DNA of 64,000 nucleotides, taken from Mycolicibacterium iranicum. Its GTDB lineage: Bacteria > Actinomycetota > Actinomycetes > Mycobacteriales > Mycobacteriaceae. Below are positions 44,308-55,099 of this stretch, one piece after another. Within the stretch, counting starts at the first letter, position 1. Each line of letters begins with the position of its first letter. Both the position numbers and the translations under genes were made by a program. Below the pieces are notes generated by a model. The model made no database searches and was not told where the DNA came from. It saw only the letters and a list, made by a program, of their open reading frames with translations. Location of the stretch: assembly GCF_002101705.1 (NCBI RefSeq), contig NZ_LQPC01000030.1, positions 426,037-490,036 of the forward strand. The letters run 5' to 3'.

Positions 44308-45509
44308 ACGAGACCGCGGACGTCGTCATCGTCGGCGGCGGCATCGAAGGGTCGGCTGCGGCGTGGGCGTTGAGTCGACGCGGCATTACCGATGCCGTTG
44401 TGCTGGAGCGCAATACTGTCGGCTCCGGCATGACCGGAAAGTCCAGCGGGATCGTGCGCTGCCACTACGGCGTCAGCTCCCTGGCGGCCATGGCGGCCGA
44501 GGGCCTCAAGATCTTCGAGGCCCCTCAAGAATTTCTGGGAGATCACGCACTCGACATCGGCTTCCGCCAGACCGGCTACGTCGTCGGCGTCGGCGAGCAG
44601 AACGTCGAGGCGCTGCGAAAAAGCCTTGCCGCGCAACAGTCCGTCGGCGTCGAAACCGAGGAGATCGACAAGGCCGACGTCGCCGAACTGTGGCCGTTCG
44701 CCGATCTCACGCCGTTCGCGGCGTTCGGCTGGGAGGCCCGCGGGGGCTACGGCGACGCCTACCAGACCGCGCAGGCGTTCTCGGCGTCCGCGCGGTCTGC
44801 CGGAGTGCGAATCCGTCAGGGCGCTACTGTCACCGGACTGCTCGTCGACGCCGACCGAGTCACCGGAGTGCGGCTGGCTGACGGGTCGGAGATCTCGGCG
44901 GGCACCGTCGTCGTCGCGACCGGTGTATGGACGAGACCGTTTCTGCAGCCGTACGGCGTCGACGTGCCGATCAGGGTCATCCGCGAACAGATCGTGATGA
45001 TCGACCCGGGCGTCGACGTCGGAAAGGTGCCCGTCTTCTCCGACCTGGTGTCGCTGCAGTACGTGCGACCCGAAGTCCGCGGCGAGATCCTGTTCGGCAA
45101 CAGCGACCTGCCCGGCTACGCCGACATCGACCCGACCGACCCCGACAGCTACCTCAACCGCGCCACCGACGACTTCATCGACCTCACCGTCGACAAGGTC
45201 GGCACCCGCTTCCCCGGCTTGTTCGACGCCTCGATCTCGAGCAGCTACGCCGGCTGCTACGACGTCACGCCCGACTGGAACCCGATCATCTCGCAGGCGC
45301 CGATGGACGGACTCGTCATCGCCGCGGGGTTCAGCGGACACGGTTTCAAGATCGCCCCCGCCGTCGGCACGCTCGTCGCCGACATCGTCATCGACGGCCG
45401 CAGCAGCGACCCCCGCATCCCCGCGTCGGACTTCCGGTTCTCCCGCTTCGCCGAGAACGACCCGCTCAAGACGCCCTACCCATACGTCGGGGCCGGACAG
45501 ATGCGCTAG
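44304..45509 (+). CDS. FAD-dependent amine oxidoreductase (DadA/sarcosine-oxidase family)
   Basis: 401 residues from GTG overlapping the previous stop. FAD loop VVIVGGGIEGSAAAWALSRRG, VVLERNTVGSGMTGKSSGIV, and C-terminal GLVIAAGFSGHGFKIAPAVG. Family members oxidise secondary amino acids such as sarcosine, N-methylglutamate or D-amino acids. Placed with the synthase subunits, a product such as N-methylglutamate is a reasonable guess. No other dehydrogenase subunits are present. Confidence 0.82.
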   Translation: MNETADVVIVGGGIEGSAAAWALSRRGITDAVVLERNTVGSGMTGKSSGIVRCHYGVSSLAAMAAEGLKIFEAPQEFLGDHALDIGFRQTGYVVGVGEQNVEALRKSLAAQQSVGVETEEIDKADVAELWPFADLTPFAAFGWEARGGYGDAYQTAQAFSASARSAGVRIRQGATVTGLLVDADRVTGVRLADGSEISAGTVVVATGVWTRPFLQPYGVDVPIRVIREQIVMIDPGVDVGKVPVFSDLVSLQYVRPEVRGEILFGNSDLPGYADIDPTDPDSYLNRATDDFIDLTVDKVGTRFPGLFDASISSSYAGCYDVTPDWNPIISQAPMDGLVIAAGFSGHGFKIAPAVGTLVADIVIDGRSSDPRIPASDFRFSRFAENDPLKTPYPYVGAGQMR

Positions 45510-45520
45510 ACAGGTGCACT

Positions 45521-46171
45521 GTGGCCTCTCCTGACGATCTGCTGCGCAACACCTCCGGAACCGCGCGGGACCGCGACCCCGCAGCGCCGGTCGAAGAGCT
45601 CGAGATCGAGTCGGCGATCGGTCGCAACGTGCGGTTGCTTCGGCAACAGCAAGGTCTGACCGTCGCCGAGACGGCGGCCCGCATCGGCATCTCGAAGGCG
45701 ATGATGAGCAAGATCGAGAACGCGCAGACCTCGTGCAGCCTGTCGACGCTCGCGCTACTGGCCAAGGGCTTCGACGTTCCCGTGACCAGCCTGTTCCGCG
45801 GCGCCGATGTGGAACGTCCGGCAGCCTTCGTCAAAGCGGGAACCGGCGCCGCCATCGTGCGGGAAGGCACGCGCGAAGGCCACGAATACCAGGTGCTCGG
45901 ATCGCTGCGCGGCGAGCACAAGCGGCTGGAATGCCTGCACGTCACGCTGTCGGAGAAGAGCCAGACCTATCCGCTGTTCCAGCACCCCGGCACCGAGTTC
46001 ATCTACATGCTCGAAGGCGTCATGGACTACAGCCACAGCCGCTCGGTGTACCGGTTGCACCCCGGCGACTCACTGCAGATGGACGGCGAGGGCGCCCACG
46101 GTCCCGTCGACCTCGTCGAGCTGCCCATCCGCTTCCTGTCGGTGATCGCCTTCCCCGACTCCCAGGTCTGA
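45521..46171 (+). CDS. XRE-cupin transcriptional regulator
   Basis: 216 residues from GTG 45521. HTH at about 33-90 (NVRLLRQQQGLTVAETAARIGISKAMMSKIENAQTS region) and a C-terminal cupin (LFQHPGTEFIYMLEGVMDY, YRLHPGDSLQMDGEGAHGP). Such PuuR-like proteins sense small amines or amino acids. It lies 11 bp after the oxidoreductase, so probably local regulation of the cluster. Confidence 0.85.
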   Translation: MASPDDLLRNTSGTARDRDPAAPVEELEIESAIGRNVRLLRQQQGLTVAETAARIGISKAMMSKIENAQTSCSLSTLALLAKGFDVPVTSLFRGADVERPAAFVKAGTGAAIVREGTREGHEYQVLGSLRGEHKRLECLHVTLSEKSQTYPLFQHPGTEFIYMLEGVMDYSHSRSVYRLHPGDSLQMDGEGAHGPVDLVELPIRFLSVIAFPDSQV

Positions 46172-46200
46172 CAGGTTTTGACGCTCGCAGCGGCAGGAGT

Positions 46201-46254
46201 ATGGTGAGCTCCGTGCAGCGGGTGCTCCTTCTCGGACGCCGCGACGGGGTCTGA
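46201..46254 (+). CDS. leuA leader peptide, MVSSVQRVLLLGRRDGV
   Basis: A 17-residue ORF with three consecutive leucine codons (CTC CTT CTC, including the rare CTT) at residues 9-11, ending just before the loop of a strong hairpin. GGCAGGAG lies upstream. This is the expected layout of a ribosome-mediated leucine attenuator. Confidence 0.7.
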   Translation: MVSSVQRVLLLGRRDGV

Positions 46255-46277
46255 TCCAGACTGGCCTCCCGTCGCGG
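46239..46277 (+). promoter_or_regulatory. leuA attenuator hairpin
   Basis: CCGCGACGGG (46239-46248) and CCCGTCGCGG (46268-46277) pair perfectly; an inner GTCTG-ATC-CAGAC stem sits in the loop. The left arm is inside the leader peptide codons just after the leucines, so ribosome stalling for leucine would open it. Confidence 0.75.
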
Positions 46278-46301
46278 GTGTTTCGCGATGCGCCGGTCTG
46301 A

Positions 46302-48152
<1,851 letters not shown>

Positions 48153-48213
48153 TCCGCTGTTCGAGGACTTTGGACTCTGATCCCGCCCCGCGGTGGTTGC
48201 TTGACTGACGGTC

Positions 48214-48600
48214 ATGTGGGATTCGTTCTGGGACTACTTCTGGTCGATGATCGTCATCTTCGCGTTCATCGCATACCTGATCATCTTGTTCAACATCCTG
48301 GCCGACCTCTTCTGGCGAGACCACAAGACGTCGGGGTTGGTGAAGGCGGTCTGGGTCATCTTTCTGATCGTGCTGCCGTACCTGACGGCGCTGATCTACC
48401 TTGTCGCCCGCGGCAAAGGGATGGCGGAGAGGGCACGTGAGCAGGCGCTCCAGGCGAAACGCGAGACCGACGACTACATCCGGCAGGCGGCAGGCCGCAA
48501 TCCGGCCCAGGAGATCGCCGATGCCAAGGCGTTGCTGGACGCCGGCACCATCAGCGACGCCGAATACCAGACCCTCAAAACGAAGGCCCTCGCCGGCTGA
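48214..48600 (+). CDS. PLDc_N/SHOCT membrane protein
   Basis: 128 residues. Two membrane segments near 9-31 (WSMIVIFAFIAYLIILFNIL) and 43-63 (VKAVWVIFLIVLPYLTALIY), basic stretch, then a SHOCT helix pair at the C-terminus (EIADAKALLDAGTISDAEYQTLK). Function unknown; common in mycobacteria. Confidence 0.8.
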   Translation: MWDSFWDYFWSMIVIFAFIAYLIILFNILADLFWRDHKTSGLVKAVWVIFLIVLPYLTALIYLVARGKGMAERAREQALQAKRETDDYIRQAAGRNPAQEIADAKALLDAGTISDAEYQTLKTKALAG

Positions 48601-48605
48601 CGTCG

Positions 48606-49607
48606 TCAGAACAGCGTGAACTGATCCCCGGCCGGGGACTTCTCGGTGAACGCCTCGATGGCCGACCCGCCGATGACGGAGTCGATGTGCTGCATGAACG
48701 CAGCACTGGTGAGCATCGGGACACCGAGCTCCCGGGCCTGGTAGCCCTTGCCCTGCTCGGGTGCGTCGGCGTCGCACACGACGAGCGAGGTGTTCATGTC
48801 GACGGCATCCGTGAACGCCAGCCCGGCGTGCAGGATGCGCTCGACCATCTCTTCGTGGGTGTGGCTGACCTCGGCTGACAGCGCGACCCGCATGCCCTGG
48901 ACCAGTGGGCGACCCTCTACGAAGGTTCCCGGGTTGGCGTACGGGCACGGCAGACGGGCGGCCGTCGCCTTCAGCGGCAGCAGTTCGTCGTGTGTGACGC
49001 GACCGTTGGGCCACCGACGTCGCGTCACGGGGTGCACAGGCAGCCACTTGCGCCGCTCCTGCGCGACCACCAGGACCGGTTTGAGGATCTGAGCCAGCAC
49101 CATCGCGTCGTCGAGTGCGTCGTGCGGCTTCATCTGCGTGACGCCGTGATGGGCGGCCAGCGTCTCCAAGCGCAGATTGTCCAAGCCGAGGTCGAGGCGC
49201 CGCGCCAATTCGACGGTGCACATGACGGTGTCGACGGGTAGCTCCGCCGACACCATTTCGGCCTCGGCAGCCAGGAATGAGTAGTCGAAACCGACGTTAT
49301 GAGCGACGAGAGTGCGGCCCTCCAACACGTCGCACAGATCGTCCACGACGTCACCGAACGTCGGCTGGCCCGCGAGCATCTCCGAAGTGAGCCCGTGTAC
49401 GTGGGTGGGCCCGGGATCGACACCCGGGTCGAGCAGGCTGTACAGGCTCTTCTCGACATTGCCGTCGTCGCTGAGCGCCAGTGCGGCGATGCTGACAACG
49501 CGCGCCTGACCGGGCCGGAAACCGGAGGTCTCGACGTCGACGACGGCCCAGCCCGCGCCGTCGGTGCCGGCGGGCCGACCCCAGCGACGTTCGGCGGTTG
49601 AGCTCAT
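48606..49607 (-). CDS. DEDDh 3'-5' exonuclease with C-terminal BRCT-like domain (DnaQ family)
   Basis: 333 residues. ExoI DVETSG near 24, ExoII HNVGFDYSFLAAE near 108, ExoIII HDALDDAMVL near 172. The last 100 residues (RVALSAEVSHTHEEMVERI, SLVVCDADAPEQGKGYQARELG) look like the BRCT domain of the Rv3711c family. Likely proofreading or repair nuclease. Divergent to murT. Confidence 0.88.
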   Translation of the reverse strand: MSSTAERRWGRPAGTDGAGWAVVDVETSGFRPGQARVVSIAALALSDDGNVEKSLYSLLDPGVDPGPTHVHGLTSEMLAGQPTFGDVVDDLCDVLEGRTLVAHNVGFDYSFLAAEAEMVSAELPVDTVMCTVELARRLDLGLDNLRLETLAAHHGVTQMKPHDALDDAMVLAQILKPVLVVAQERRKWLPVHPVTRRRWPNGRVTHDELLPLKATAARLPCPYANPGTFVEGRPLVQGMRVALSAEVSHTHEEMVERILHAGLAFTDAVDMNTSLVVCDADAPEQGKGYQARELGVPMLTSAAFMQHIDSVIGGSAIEAFTEKSPAGDQFTLF

Positions 49608-49685
49608 GAACCGAGGATGGCACGCACCGCTGACATGCCTTGCTCCATCTCACCGCGTGTCGGCCGCTCTTCTAAACTGCCGGGC

Positions 49686-50942
49686 ATGGTCACCGTCGGA
49701 GGGCAGGAGCGCAGCGACCGGGAAATCTCGGTGCGTGGACGAGTCGCGCTCGCCGCCGGCGCCGGCGCACGCTGGGCGTCCCGCGTCACCGGCCGAGGAG
49801 CCGGCGCGATGATCGGCGGCCTGGTGGCCATGACGCTCGACAAGTCGATCCTCGGCCAGCTGGGCCGCGGGCGGCGCTCCGTCGTCATCACCGGCACCAA
49901 CGGCAAGTCGACGACGACCCGGATGACGGCGGCCGCGCTGGCCACGGTCGGCCCGGTCGCGACCAACGCCGAGGGCGCCAACATGGATGCCGGCCTAGTG
50001 GCGGCGCTGGCCGCCAAGCCCGACGCGACGCTTGCCGCCCTCGAGGTCGACGAGATGCACGTTCCGCATGTCTTGGATGCGGTACCAGCTGCGGTGACGA
50101 TCTTGCTGAACCTGTCCCGCGACCAACTCGACCGCGTGGGCGAGATCAACCACATCGAACGCACGCTGCGCGCCGGGCTGGCCCGGCATCCGTCGACCGT
50201 TGTCATCGCCAATTGCGACGACGTGCTGATGACCTCGGCGGCCTATGACAGCCCGCACGTGGTGTGGGTGGCCGCGGGCGGTAGCTGGGCCAGCGACTCG
50301 GTGAGTTGCCCGCGCTCCGGCGAGGTCATCGTCCGCGACGGCAAGCACTGGTATTCGACCGGCATGGATTTCAAGCGACCCAACCCCGACTGGTGGTTCG
50401 ACGACACCCACATCTACGGACCGGACGGGCTGGCCCTGCCGATGACGCTCACGTTGCCCGGAACCGTCAACCGCGGCAATGCGACGCAGGCGGTGGCCGC
50501 CGCGGTGACACTGGGCGCCGACCCTGTCGCGGCGGTGGCCGCGGTTTCAGCGGTCGACGAGGTCGCCGGCCGCTACCGCACCGTCCGGGTGGGCAACCAC
50601 ACCGTGCGAGTGCTCCTGGCGAAGAATCCGGCCGGATGGCAAGAGGCGCTGTCGATGGTGGACCGCGACGCGGCGGGTGTAGTGATCGCTGTCAACGGCC
50701 AAGTGCCCGACGGCGAAGACCTGTCGTGGTTGTGGGACGTGCGGTTCGAACACTTCGATACGGTCGCGGTGGTGGCCGCCGGTGAACGCGGCACCGACCT
50801 CGCGGTGCGGCTCGGCTACGCCGGCGTCGAACACACCCTGGTACACGACACGTTGAATGCCATCGCTTCGTGCCCGCCGGGCCACGTCGAGGTGCTGGCC
50901 AATTACACGGCGTTCCTGCAGTTGAACAGGCGGCTGCCATGA
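49686..50942 (+). CDS. murT: lipid II isoglutaminyl synthase, Mur-ligase subunit MurT
   Basis: 418 residues from ATG 49686 (MVTVGGQERSDRE); the frame upstream lies in the promoter. ATP loop VITGTNGKSTTTRM near 72, LNLSRDQLDRVGE near 140, and DUF1727 C-terminus. Amidates D-Glu of lipid II together with GatD. I see only isolated cysteines (SCPRSG), not the full zinc ribbon of the staphylococcal enzyme. Stop overlaps the gatD start. Confidence 0.9.
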   Translation: MVTVGGQERSDREISVRGRVALAAGAGARWASRVTGRGAGAMIGGLVAMTLDKSILGQLGRGRRSVVITGTNGKSTTTRMTAAALATVGPVATNAEGANMDAGLVAALAAKPDATLAALEVDEMHVPHVLDAVPAAVTILLNLSRDQLDRVGEINHIERTLRAGLARHPSTVVIANCDDVLMTSAAYDSPHVVWVAAGGSWASDSVSCPRSGEVIVRDGKHWYSTGMDFKRPNPDWWFDDTHIYGPDGLALPMTLTLPGTVNRGNATQAVAAAVTLGADPVAAVAAVSAVDEVAGRYRTVRVGNHTVRVLLAKNPAGWQEALSMVDRDAAGVVIAVNGQVPDGEDLSWLWDVRFEHFDTVAVVAAGERGTDLAVRLGYAGVEHTLVHDTLNAIASCPPGHVEVLANYTAFLQLNRRLP

Positions 50943-51655
50943 CCGAGTCGGCGGTGCGGATCGGACTGGTGCTGCCCGACGTGATGGGCACCTACGGAGA
51001 CAGCGGCAACGCCGTGGTGTTGCGACAGCGGTTGCGGCTGAGGGAAATTGATGCAGAAATTGTCGAGATTGCCCTCGACGATCCGGTGCCTGCGGAGCTC
51101 GATCTGTACACACTCGGCGGCGCCGAGGATTACGCACAGCGACTGGCCACCAAACATTTGATCCGCTATCCCGGTCTGCAGCAGGCGGTTTCGCGAGGTG
51201 CACCGGTGCTCGCGATCTGCGCGGCGATCCAGGTGCTTGGTCACTGGTATGAGACCTCGGCCGGTGAGCGCGTCGACGGGGTCGGAATTCTCGACGTGAC
51301 GACGTCGCCGCAGCCGGAGCGCACGATCGGCGAGGTCGCCTCCACACCGCTGGTCGAAGGCCTCACCGAACCGCTGACCGGTTTCGAGAATCACCGCGGC
51401 GGAACAATTCTCGGTCCCCTGGCGCAACCGCTGGCGGCGGTGACGAAAGGGGCGGGAAACCGGGCGGGTGACGGTATCGACGGCGCTGTACAGGGCAGCA
51501 TCGTCGCGACCTATCTGCACGGCTGCTGCCTGGCCCGCAATCCGCAACTAGCCGACTACCTACTCAGCAAGGTAGTGGGCCCCCTTGCGCCGCTGGAACT
51601 TCCCGAAGTCACGCAACTCCGCAAGGAACGACTGGCGGCCCCGCGGCGGGTCTAG
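50939..51655 (+). CDS. gatD: lipid II isoglutaminyl synthase, glutaminase subunit GatD
   Basis: 238 residues. Class I amidotransferase of the CobB/CobQ type: LGGAEDYAQRLATKHL, nucleophile Cys94 in VLAICAAIQVLGHWYE, and His in VATYLHGCCLARNP. Supplies ammonia to MurT. ATGA overlap with murT. Confidence 0.92.
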   Translation: MTESAVRIGLVLPDVMGTYGDSGNAVVLRQRLRLREIDAEIVEIALDDPVPAELDLYTLGGAEDYAQRLATKHLIRYPGLQQAVSRGAPVLAICAAIQVLGHWYETSAGERVDGVGILDVTTSPQPERTIGEVASTPLVEGLTEPLTGFENHRGGTILGPLAQPLAAVTKGAGNRAGDGIDGAVQGSIVATYLHGCCLARNPQLADYLLSKVVGPLAPLELPEVTQLRKERLAAPRRV

Positions 51656-51780
51656 CGCTCATCCCGCCCGTCTCTTCTTCGCGCAAGCGCTCACCCGTCC
51701 GTCTCTTCTTCGCGCAAGCGCTCACCCGTCCGTCTCTTCTTCGCGCAAGCGCTCATCCCGCCCGTCTCTTCTTCGCGCAA
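51655..51780. repeat. 31/32-bp tandem repeat, four copies
   Basis: Units starting GCGCTCATCCCGCCCGTCTC or GCGCTCACCCGTCCGTCTCT and ending TTCTTCGCGCAA lie at 51655, 51687, 51718 and 51749. Units 1 and 4 are 32 bp (CATCCCGCC), units 2 and 3 are 31 bp (CACCCGTCC). The array fills the gap between convergent gatD and the response regulator. A polymorphic minisatellite is likely. Confidence 0.88.
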
Positions 51781-51787
51781 GCGCTCA

Positions 51788-52441
51788 TCAGCGCGCGACG
51801 ATTCCGTTCCGGTACGCGTACACGATCGCCGCGGCGCGATCACGCAACCGCAGCTTGAGGAAAATCCGGCCGATGTGGCTCTTGACGGTGACACCGGAAA
51901 TTACGAGCTCGTCGGCGATCTCGGCGTTGGAGCGTCCCTTGGCCACCAGCCGCAGCACGTCGAGTTCTCTCGGCGTCAGGTCCTCGAAAGCCTCTGGGTT
52001 CGGCTCCTCGGCCGTCGCGCGGTAGACATCGAGGACCCGCGCCGTCACCGACGGATCGAGGAAGCCATCGCCCCGGGCCACCGCGTGCACCGCGCGGATG
52101 AGCTCCTCGGCCGGCGAGTCCTTCAACACGAAACCGGCCGCGCCCGCACGCAATACACCCGACAGCAGCTCCTCGTCGTTGAACGTGGTCAGAGCCAGAA
52201 CTGGCGGGCCACCGGCTTCGGTGAGCAGGCGCGTCGCCTCGATCCCATTGACGCGCTTCATCCGGAGATCCATCACGACGACGTCCGGCGAATGCTCGGC
52301 GACCGCCGCGGCCACCTCGTCCCCGTCGGCGCACTCACCGACCACGGCGATGCCGTCCTTGCGCCGCAGGATTCTGCGCAGTCCCGACCGAACCAACTCC
52401 TGGTCGTCGACCAGGAGGGTGGTGATCATGCCGTCGGCCAT
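51788..52441 (-). CDS. NarL/LuxR-family response regulator
   Basis: 217 residues. LLVDDQELVRSGLRRIL, phosphoacceptor in DVVVMDLRMKRVNGIEA near 55, HTH LTPRELDVLRLVAKGRSNAEIADELVISG region near 150. Overlaps the kinase gene by 16 nt; the two are a cognate pair. Confidence 0.88.
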   Translation of the reverse strand: MADGMITTLLVDDQELVRSGLRRILRRKDGIAVVGECADGDEVAAAVAEHSPDVVVMDLRMKRVNGIEATRLLTEAGGPPVLALTTFNDEELLSGVLRAGAAGFVLKDSPAEELIRAVHAVARGDGFLDPSVTARVLDVYRATAEEPNPEAFEDLTPRELDVLRLVAKGRSNAEIADELVISGVTVKSHIGRIFLKLRLRDRAAAIVYAYRNGIVAR

Positions 52442-53652
52442 GCACCCCAGCTCCTAATCGGGCAGGAGTCGTCGTCGAGCGGGATCGTCACCTGCACCAC
52501 CCAGACGTCGTCATTGGGTCCCGCCGTGATGGTGCCGTCGAGCAGATCGACGCGCTGGCGCATGCCTCGCATGCCCCGCCCGTCCACACGCTGCGCGGTG
52601 ACCGGCACCGGAAGCCTGTTCGTGACAGTGAGCATCGCCGCCCCGTTCGACACCCTCAGCATCATCTCCGACTCTGCGTCGGGTGCGTGCTTGGCGATGT
52701 TGGCGAGCGACTCCTGCGCGATTCGATACAGCGCAAGGCCGGCCGCCGCGGAGACCCTGTCCTGCGGGCCGCTCGCCTCGAATCGCACCGCCAGACCGGC
52801 GCGGACGAAATCGCCGACGAGCGCGGGGATGTCACCAACGCCCGGTTCGGGGGCGACTTTGCCGACAGTGTCGTCGAGTAGTCCGACAGTTCGTCGGATA
52901 TCGGCCATGGCCTGACGACCCAATCGTTCAGCCTGTTCGAGCGCTTCGAGCGCCTCGTCGACATCGCGATCCTCCTGCAGCCCGCGCCGTGCACCGGTCA
53001 CGTGAAGAAGGGTGACGGAAAGAGAGTGCGCGATCACGTCGTGAACTTCGCGGGCGATGCGCCGGCGCTCATCGGATGCGGCGTGTTCGGCCAGCTTCTG
53101 CTGCGCGTCCCGTTGCTCTATGAGCAGTTGCTGCTGGATACGCATCAGATAGCCGACAAGCCAACCGATCCCGATGAAACTCAGGTACAGCCACGGTGTC
53201 TCCACGCGGCCGGTCCAGACCGCGGCTCCGAGGATCGCCGCCGCAGTACCGGCGGCCAACATTCCGCCTCGTATCGAGGTCATCCCGCCGATAACCCCGG
53301 TGACGAGCCCGAGCAGCACCGGGGCGAAGTCTCCCTCGATCGGTCCCGACATGCCGAATATCCAGATCGAGATGGCCAGCATCCAGGCCAATCCCAAAGC
53401 GAACGCTTCGAGCGCAGGAGTGACGGTCATGTCGATGGCGAAGAAAACGATGTAGGGCGAGTACGCGACGACGAGGCCGATCACGGCGATCCACCATTGC
53501 GACTCTGGGCGCTGCAGCAAAGCGACCGCCGACACGATGAGCATCGTGACGTCGATGCTCACGACGATCGGCCAGGAGAACCCGCCCGGCATCATCTCGC
53601 CCTTGCGGCGCAGATACCGCCGGAAATGGCGCTTCACCACGGCCAGCATCAC
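52426..53652 (-). CDS. DesK/NarX-like sensor histidine kinase
   Basis: 408 residues. Five or six membrane segments between about 25 and 175, then HisKA_3 DERRRIAREVHDVIAHSLSV near 200 and an ATPase domain (LYRIAQESLANIAKHAP, RGMRGMRQRVDLLDG). Cell-envelope sensor; signal unknown. Divergent to a P450. Confidence 0.87.
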   Translation of the reverse strand: MMLAVVKRHFRRYLRRKGEMMPGGFSWPIVVSIDVTMLIVSAVALLQRPESQWWIAVIGLVVAYSPYIVFFAIDMTVTPALEAFALGLAWMLAISIWIFGMSGPIEGDFAPVLLGLVTGVIGGMTSIRGGMLAAGTAAAILGAAVWTGRVETPWLYLSFIGIGWLVGYLMRIQQQLLIEQRDAQQKLAEHAASDERRRIAREVHDVIAHSLSVTLLHVTGARRGLQEDRDVDEALEALEQAERLGRQAMADIRRTVGLLDDTVGKVAPEPGVGDIPALVGDFVRAGLAVRFEASGPQDRVSAAAGLALYRIAQESLANIAKHAPDAESEMMLRVSNGAAMLTVTNRLPVPVTAQRVDGRGMRGMRQRVDLLDGTITAGPNDDVWVVQVTIPLDDDSCPIRSWGAWPTA

Positions 53653-53706
53653 GCCAGTTTAGGGGTGCGGCGGCGGCACCGGCATCAGCCTCAGGTAGGC
53701 ATCGGT

Positions 53707-53726
53707 TCTCCTACCTTGGTAGGAGA
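53707..53726. promoter_or_regulatory. palindromic operator between kinase and P450 genes
   Basis: TCTCCTACC-TT-GGTAGGAGA, nine-base perfect arms. Placed 55 bp before the kinase start and 57 bp before the P450 start, it could control both, perhaps through the adjacent response regulator. Confidence 0.6.
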
Positions 53727-53782
53727 CACAGATCGGCCCGCGGCACGACGATCCTAGGGCTCGATCTCCGTAGCGTCGGGGC

Positions 53783-55099
53783 ATGGCTACCACCTCGCGA
53801 GCAGGCATCTGGCTGCGCTGGGCGTCGGTGCACGGCGTACCACGGGTTTTTCTCTCCACTCGCGCGTGGCGCGGCGAACCGCTGGCGCGTCTCATTCTCG
53901 GCAAGGGTGACCGGCTGGCGCTCATCGAGGAGATCCGCGCCGCCGGGCCGCTGCTGCGCACACCGGTGGTCTGGGCCAGCGCCGACTACCAGGTATGTCG
54001 GACAGTGCTGCGCGACAACGACTTCGGCGTGGCCGATCCCAATGAGACCGGGCTTCCCGACTCGCTACTCGGGCTCGTCCGCCGAGCCGACCCGGCGCTG
54101 CCCAACCCTGTCGAACCGCCCGCGATGCTGATGACCGATCCGCCGCAGCACACCGAGTACCGGCGCTTGGTAGCGCGCAGCTTCGCGCCAAAGTCCATTG
54201 CGGCGCTGGACACCCGAATCGGCGAGCTCACCGCAGAGTTGCTCGACGACTTGGGTCGGCGGGCCGAGGTCGACCTGATCGCCGACTATGCGGCGCAGCT
54301 GCCCGCGGCGGTGATCTCGGAGATGCTGGGGATACCGACCTCGGAGCGCGCGCGCATCCTGGGGTGGGGCACCACCGTGGCCGCGCTCCTGGATATCGGC
54401 ATCGCGTGGCGGCCGTTCAGAGCCGCGATCGACGACCTTCTCGACGTCGACAGCTATCTGGGCGAGCACTTCGGGCGGCTTCGTCTGCAGGATGGCGACG
54501 AGACACCGTTGCGCAAGCTAGCGCTCGACGGCAGTCTGTCGGGCCGCGAATTGACCTCCAACGCGGCGCTTCTCATCGGAGCAGGTATCGAGACGACGGT
54601 GAATCTGATCGGCAACGGCATCGCCGCTCTCCTCGAGCACCCCGATCAGCTGGCTCTGCTACGCCAGGACCCCGAGCTGTGGCCGTCTGCTGTCGAGGAG
54701 ATCCTGCGCTACGACAGCCCGGTGCAGATGACCGCGCGAACGGCGCTCTGCGACAAAAAGATCGCGGGGGTGGGAATCCCCAAGGGCGCGGTGGTCGTGT
54801 TGCTGATGGGCGGTGCTAACCGGGACCCGAACGTGTTCGACCGTCCCGACGTCTTCGACATCACGCGGCCGAACGCACGCGACCACCTCGCGTTCGCGAC
54901 CGGTATCCACGTGTGTTTGGGCGCGGCGCTGGCACGCATCGAAGGCGCAACGGCGTTGCGGGAGTTGTTCGTCCGGTATCCCGATCTGCAGCTGCGGGCA
55001 CCGGCAGAACCACGAGGCCTGGTGAATTTGCACGGATACCGGCGATTGCCCGCGGTCCTCACGCCGCGCGTGCCCGTGCGAACCTCTGGACCTCGCTGA
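53783..55099 (+). CDS. cytochrome P450
   Basis: 438 residues. I-helix LLIGAGIETTVNL near 252, ExxR in SAVEEILRYDSP near 295, heme loop LAFATGIHVCLGAALARIE near 368. The acid-alcohol pair is ETT. About 40 more N-terminal residues than the P450 at 18069. Redox partner not nearby. Its 3' end overlaps the convergent DUF559 gene by 41 bp. Confidence 0.87.
   Translation: MATTSRAGIWLRWASVHGVPRVFLSTRAWRGEPLARLILGKGDRLALIEEIRAAGPLLRTPVVWASADYQVCRTVLRDNDFGVADPNETGLPDSLLGLVRRADPALPNPVEPPAMLMTDPPQHTEYRRLVARSFAPKSIAALDTRIGELTAELLDDLGRRAEVDLIADYAAQLPAAVISEMLGIPTSERARILGWGTTVAALLDIGIAWRPFRAAIDDLLDVDSYLGEHFGRLRLQDGDETPLRKLALDGSLSGRELTSNAALLIGAGIETTVNLIGNGIAALLEHPDQLALLRQDPELWPSAVEEILRYDSPVQMTARTALCDKKIAGVGIPKGAVVVLLMGGANRDPNVFDRPDVFDITRPNARDHLAFATGIHVCLGAALARIEGATALRELFVRYPDLQLRAPAEPRGLVNLHGYRRLPAVLTPRVPVRTSGPR

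Noticed and set aside
51655..51780. Tandem repeat as CRISPR or coding repeat protein
   Set aside because: No spacers; no reading frame with a start and ribosome site crosses it convincingly.
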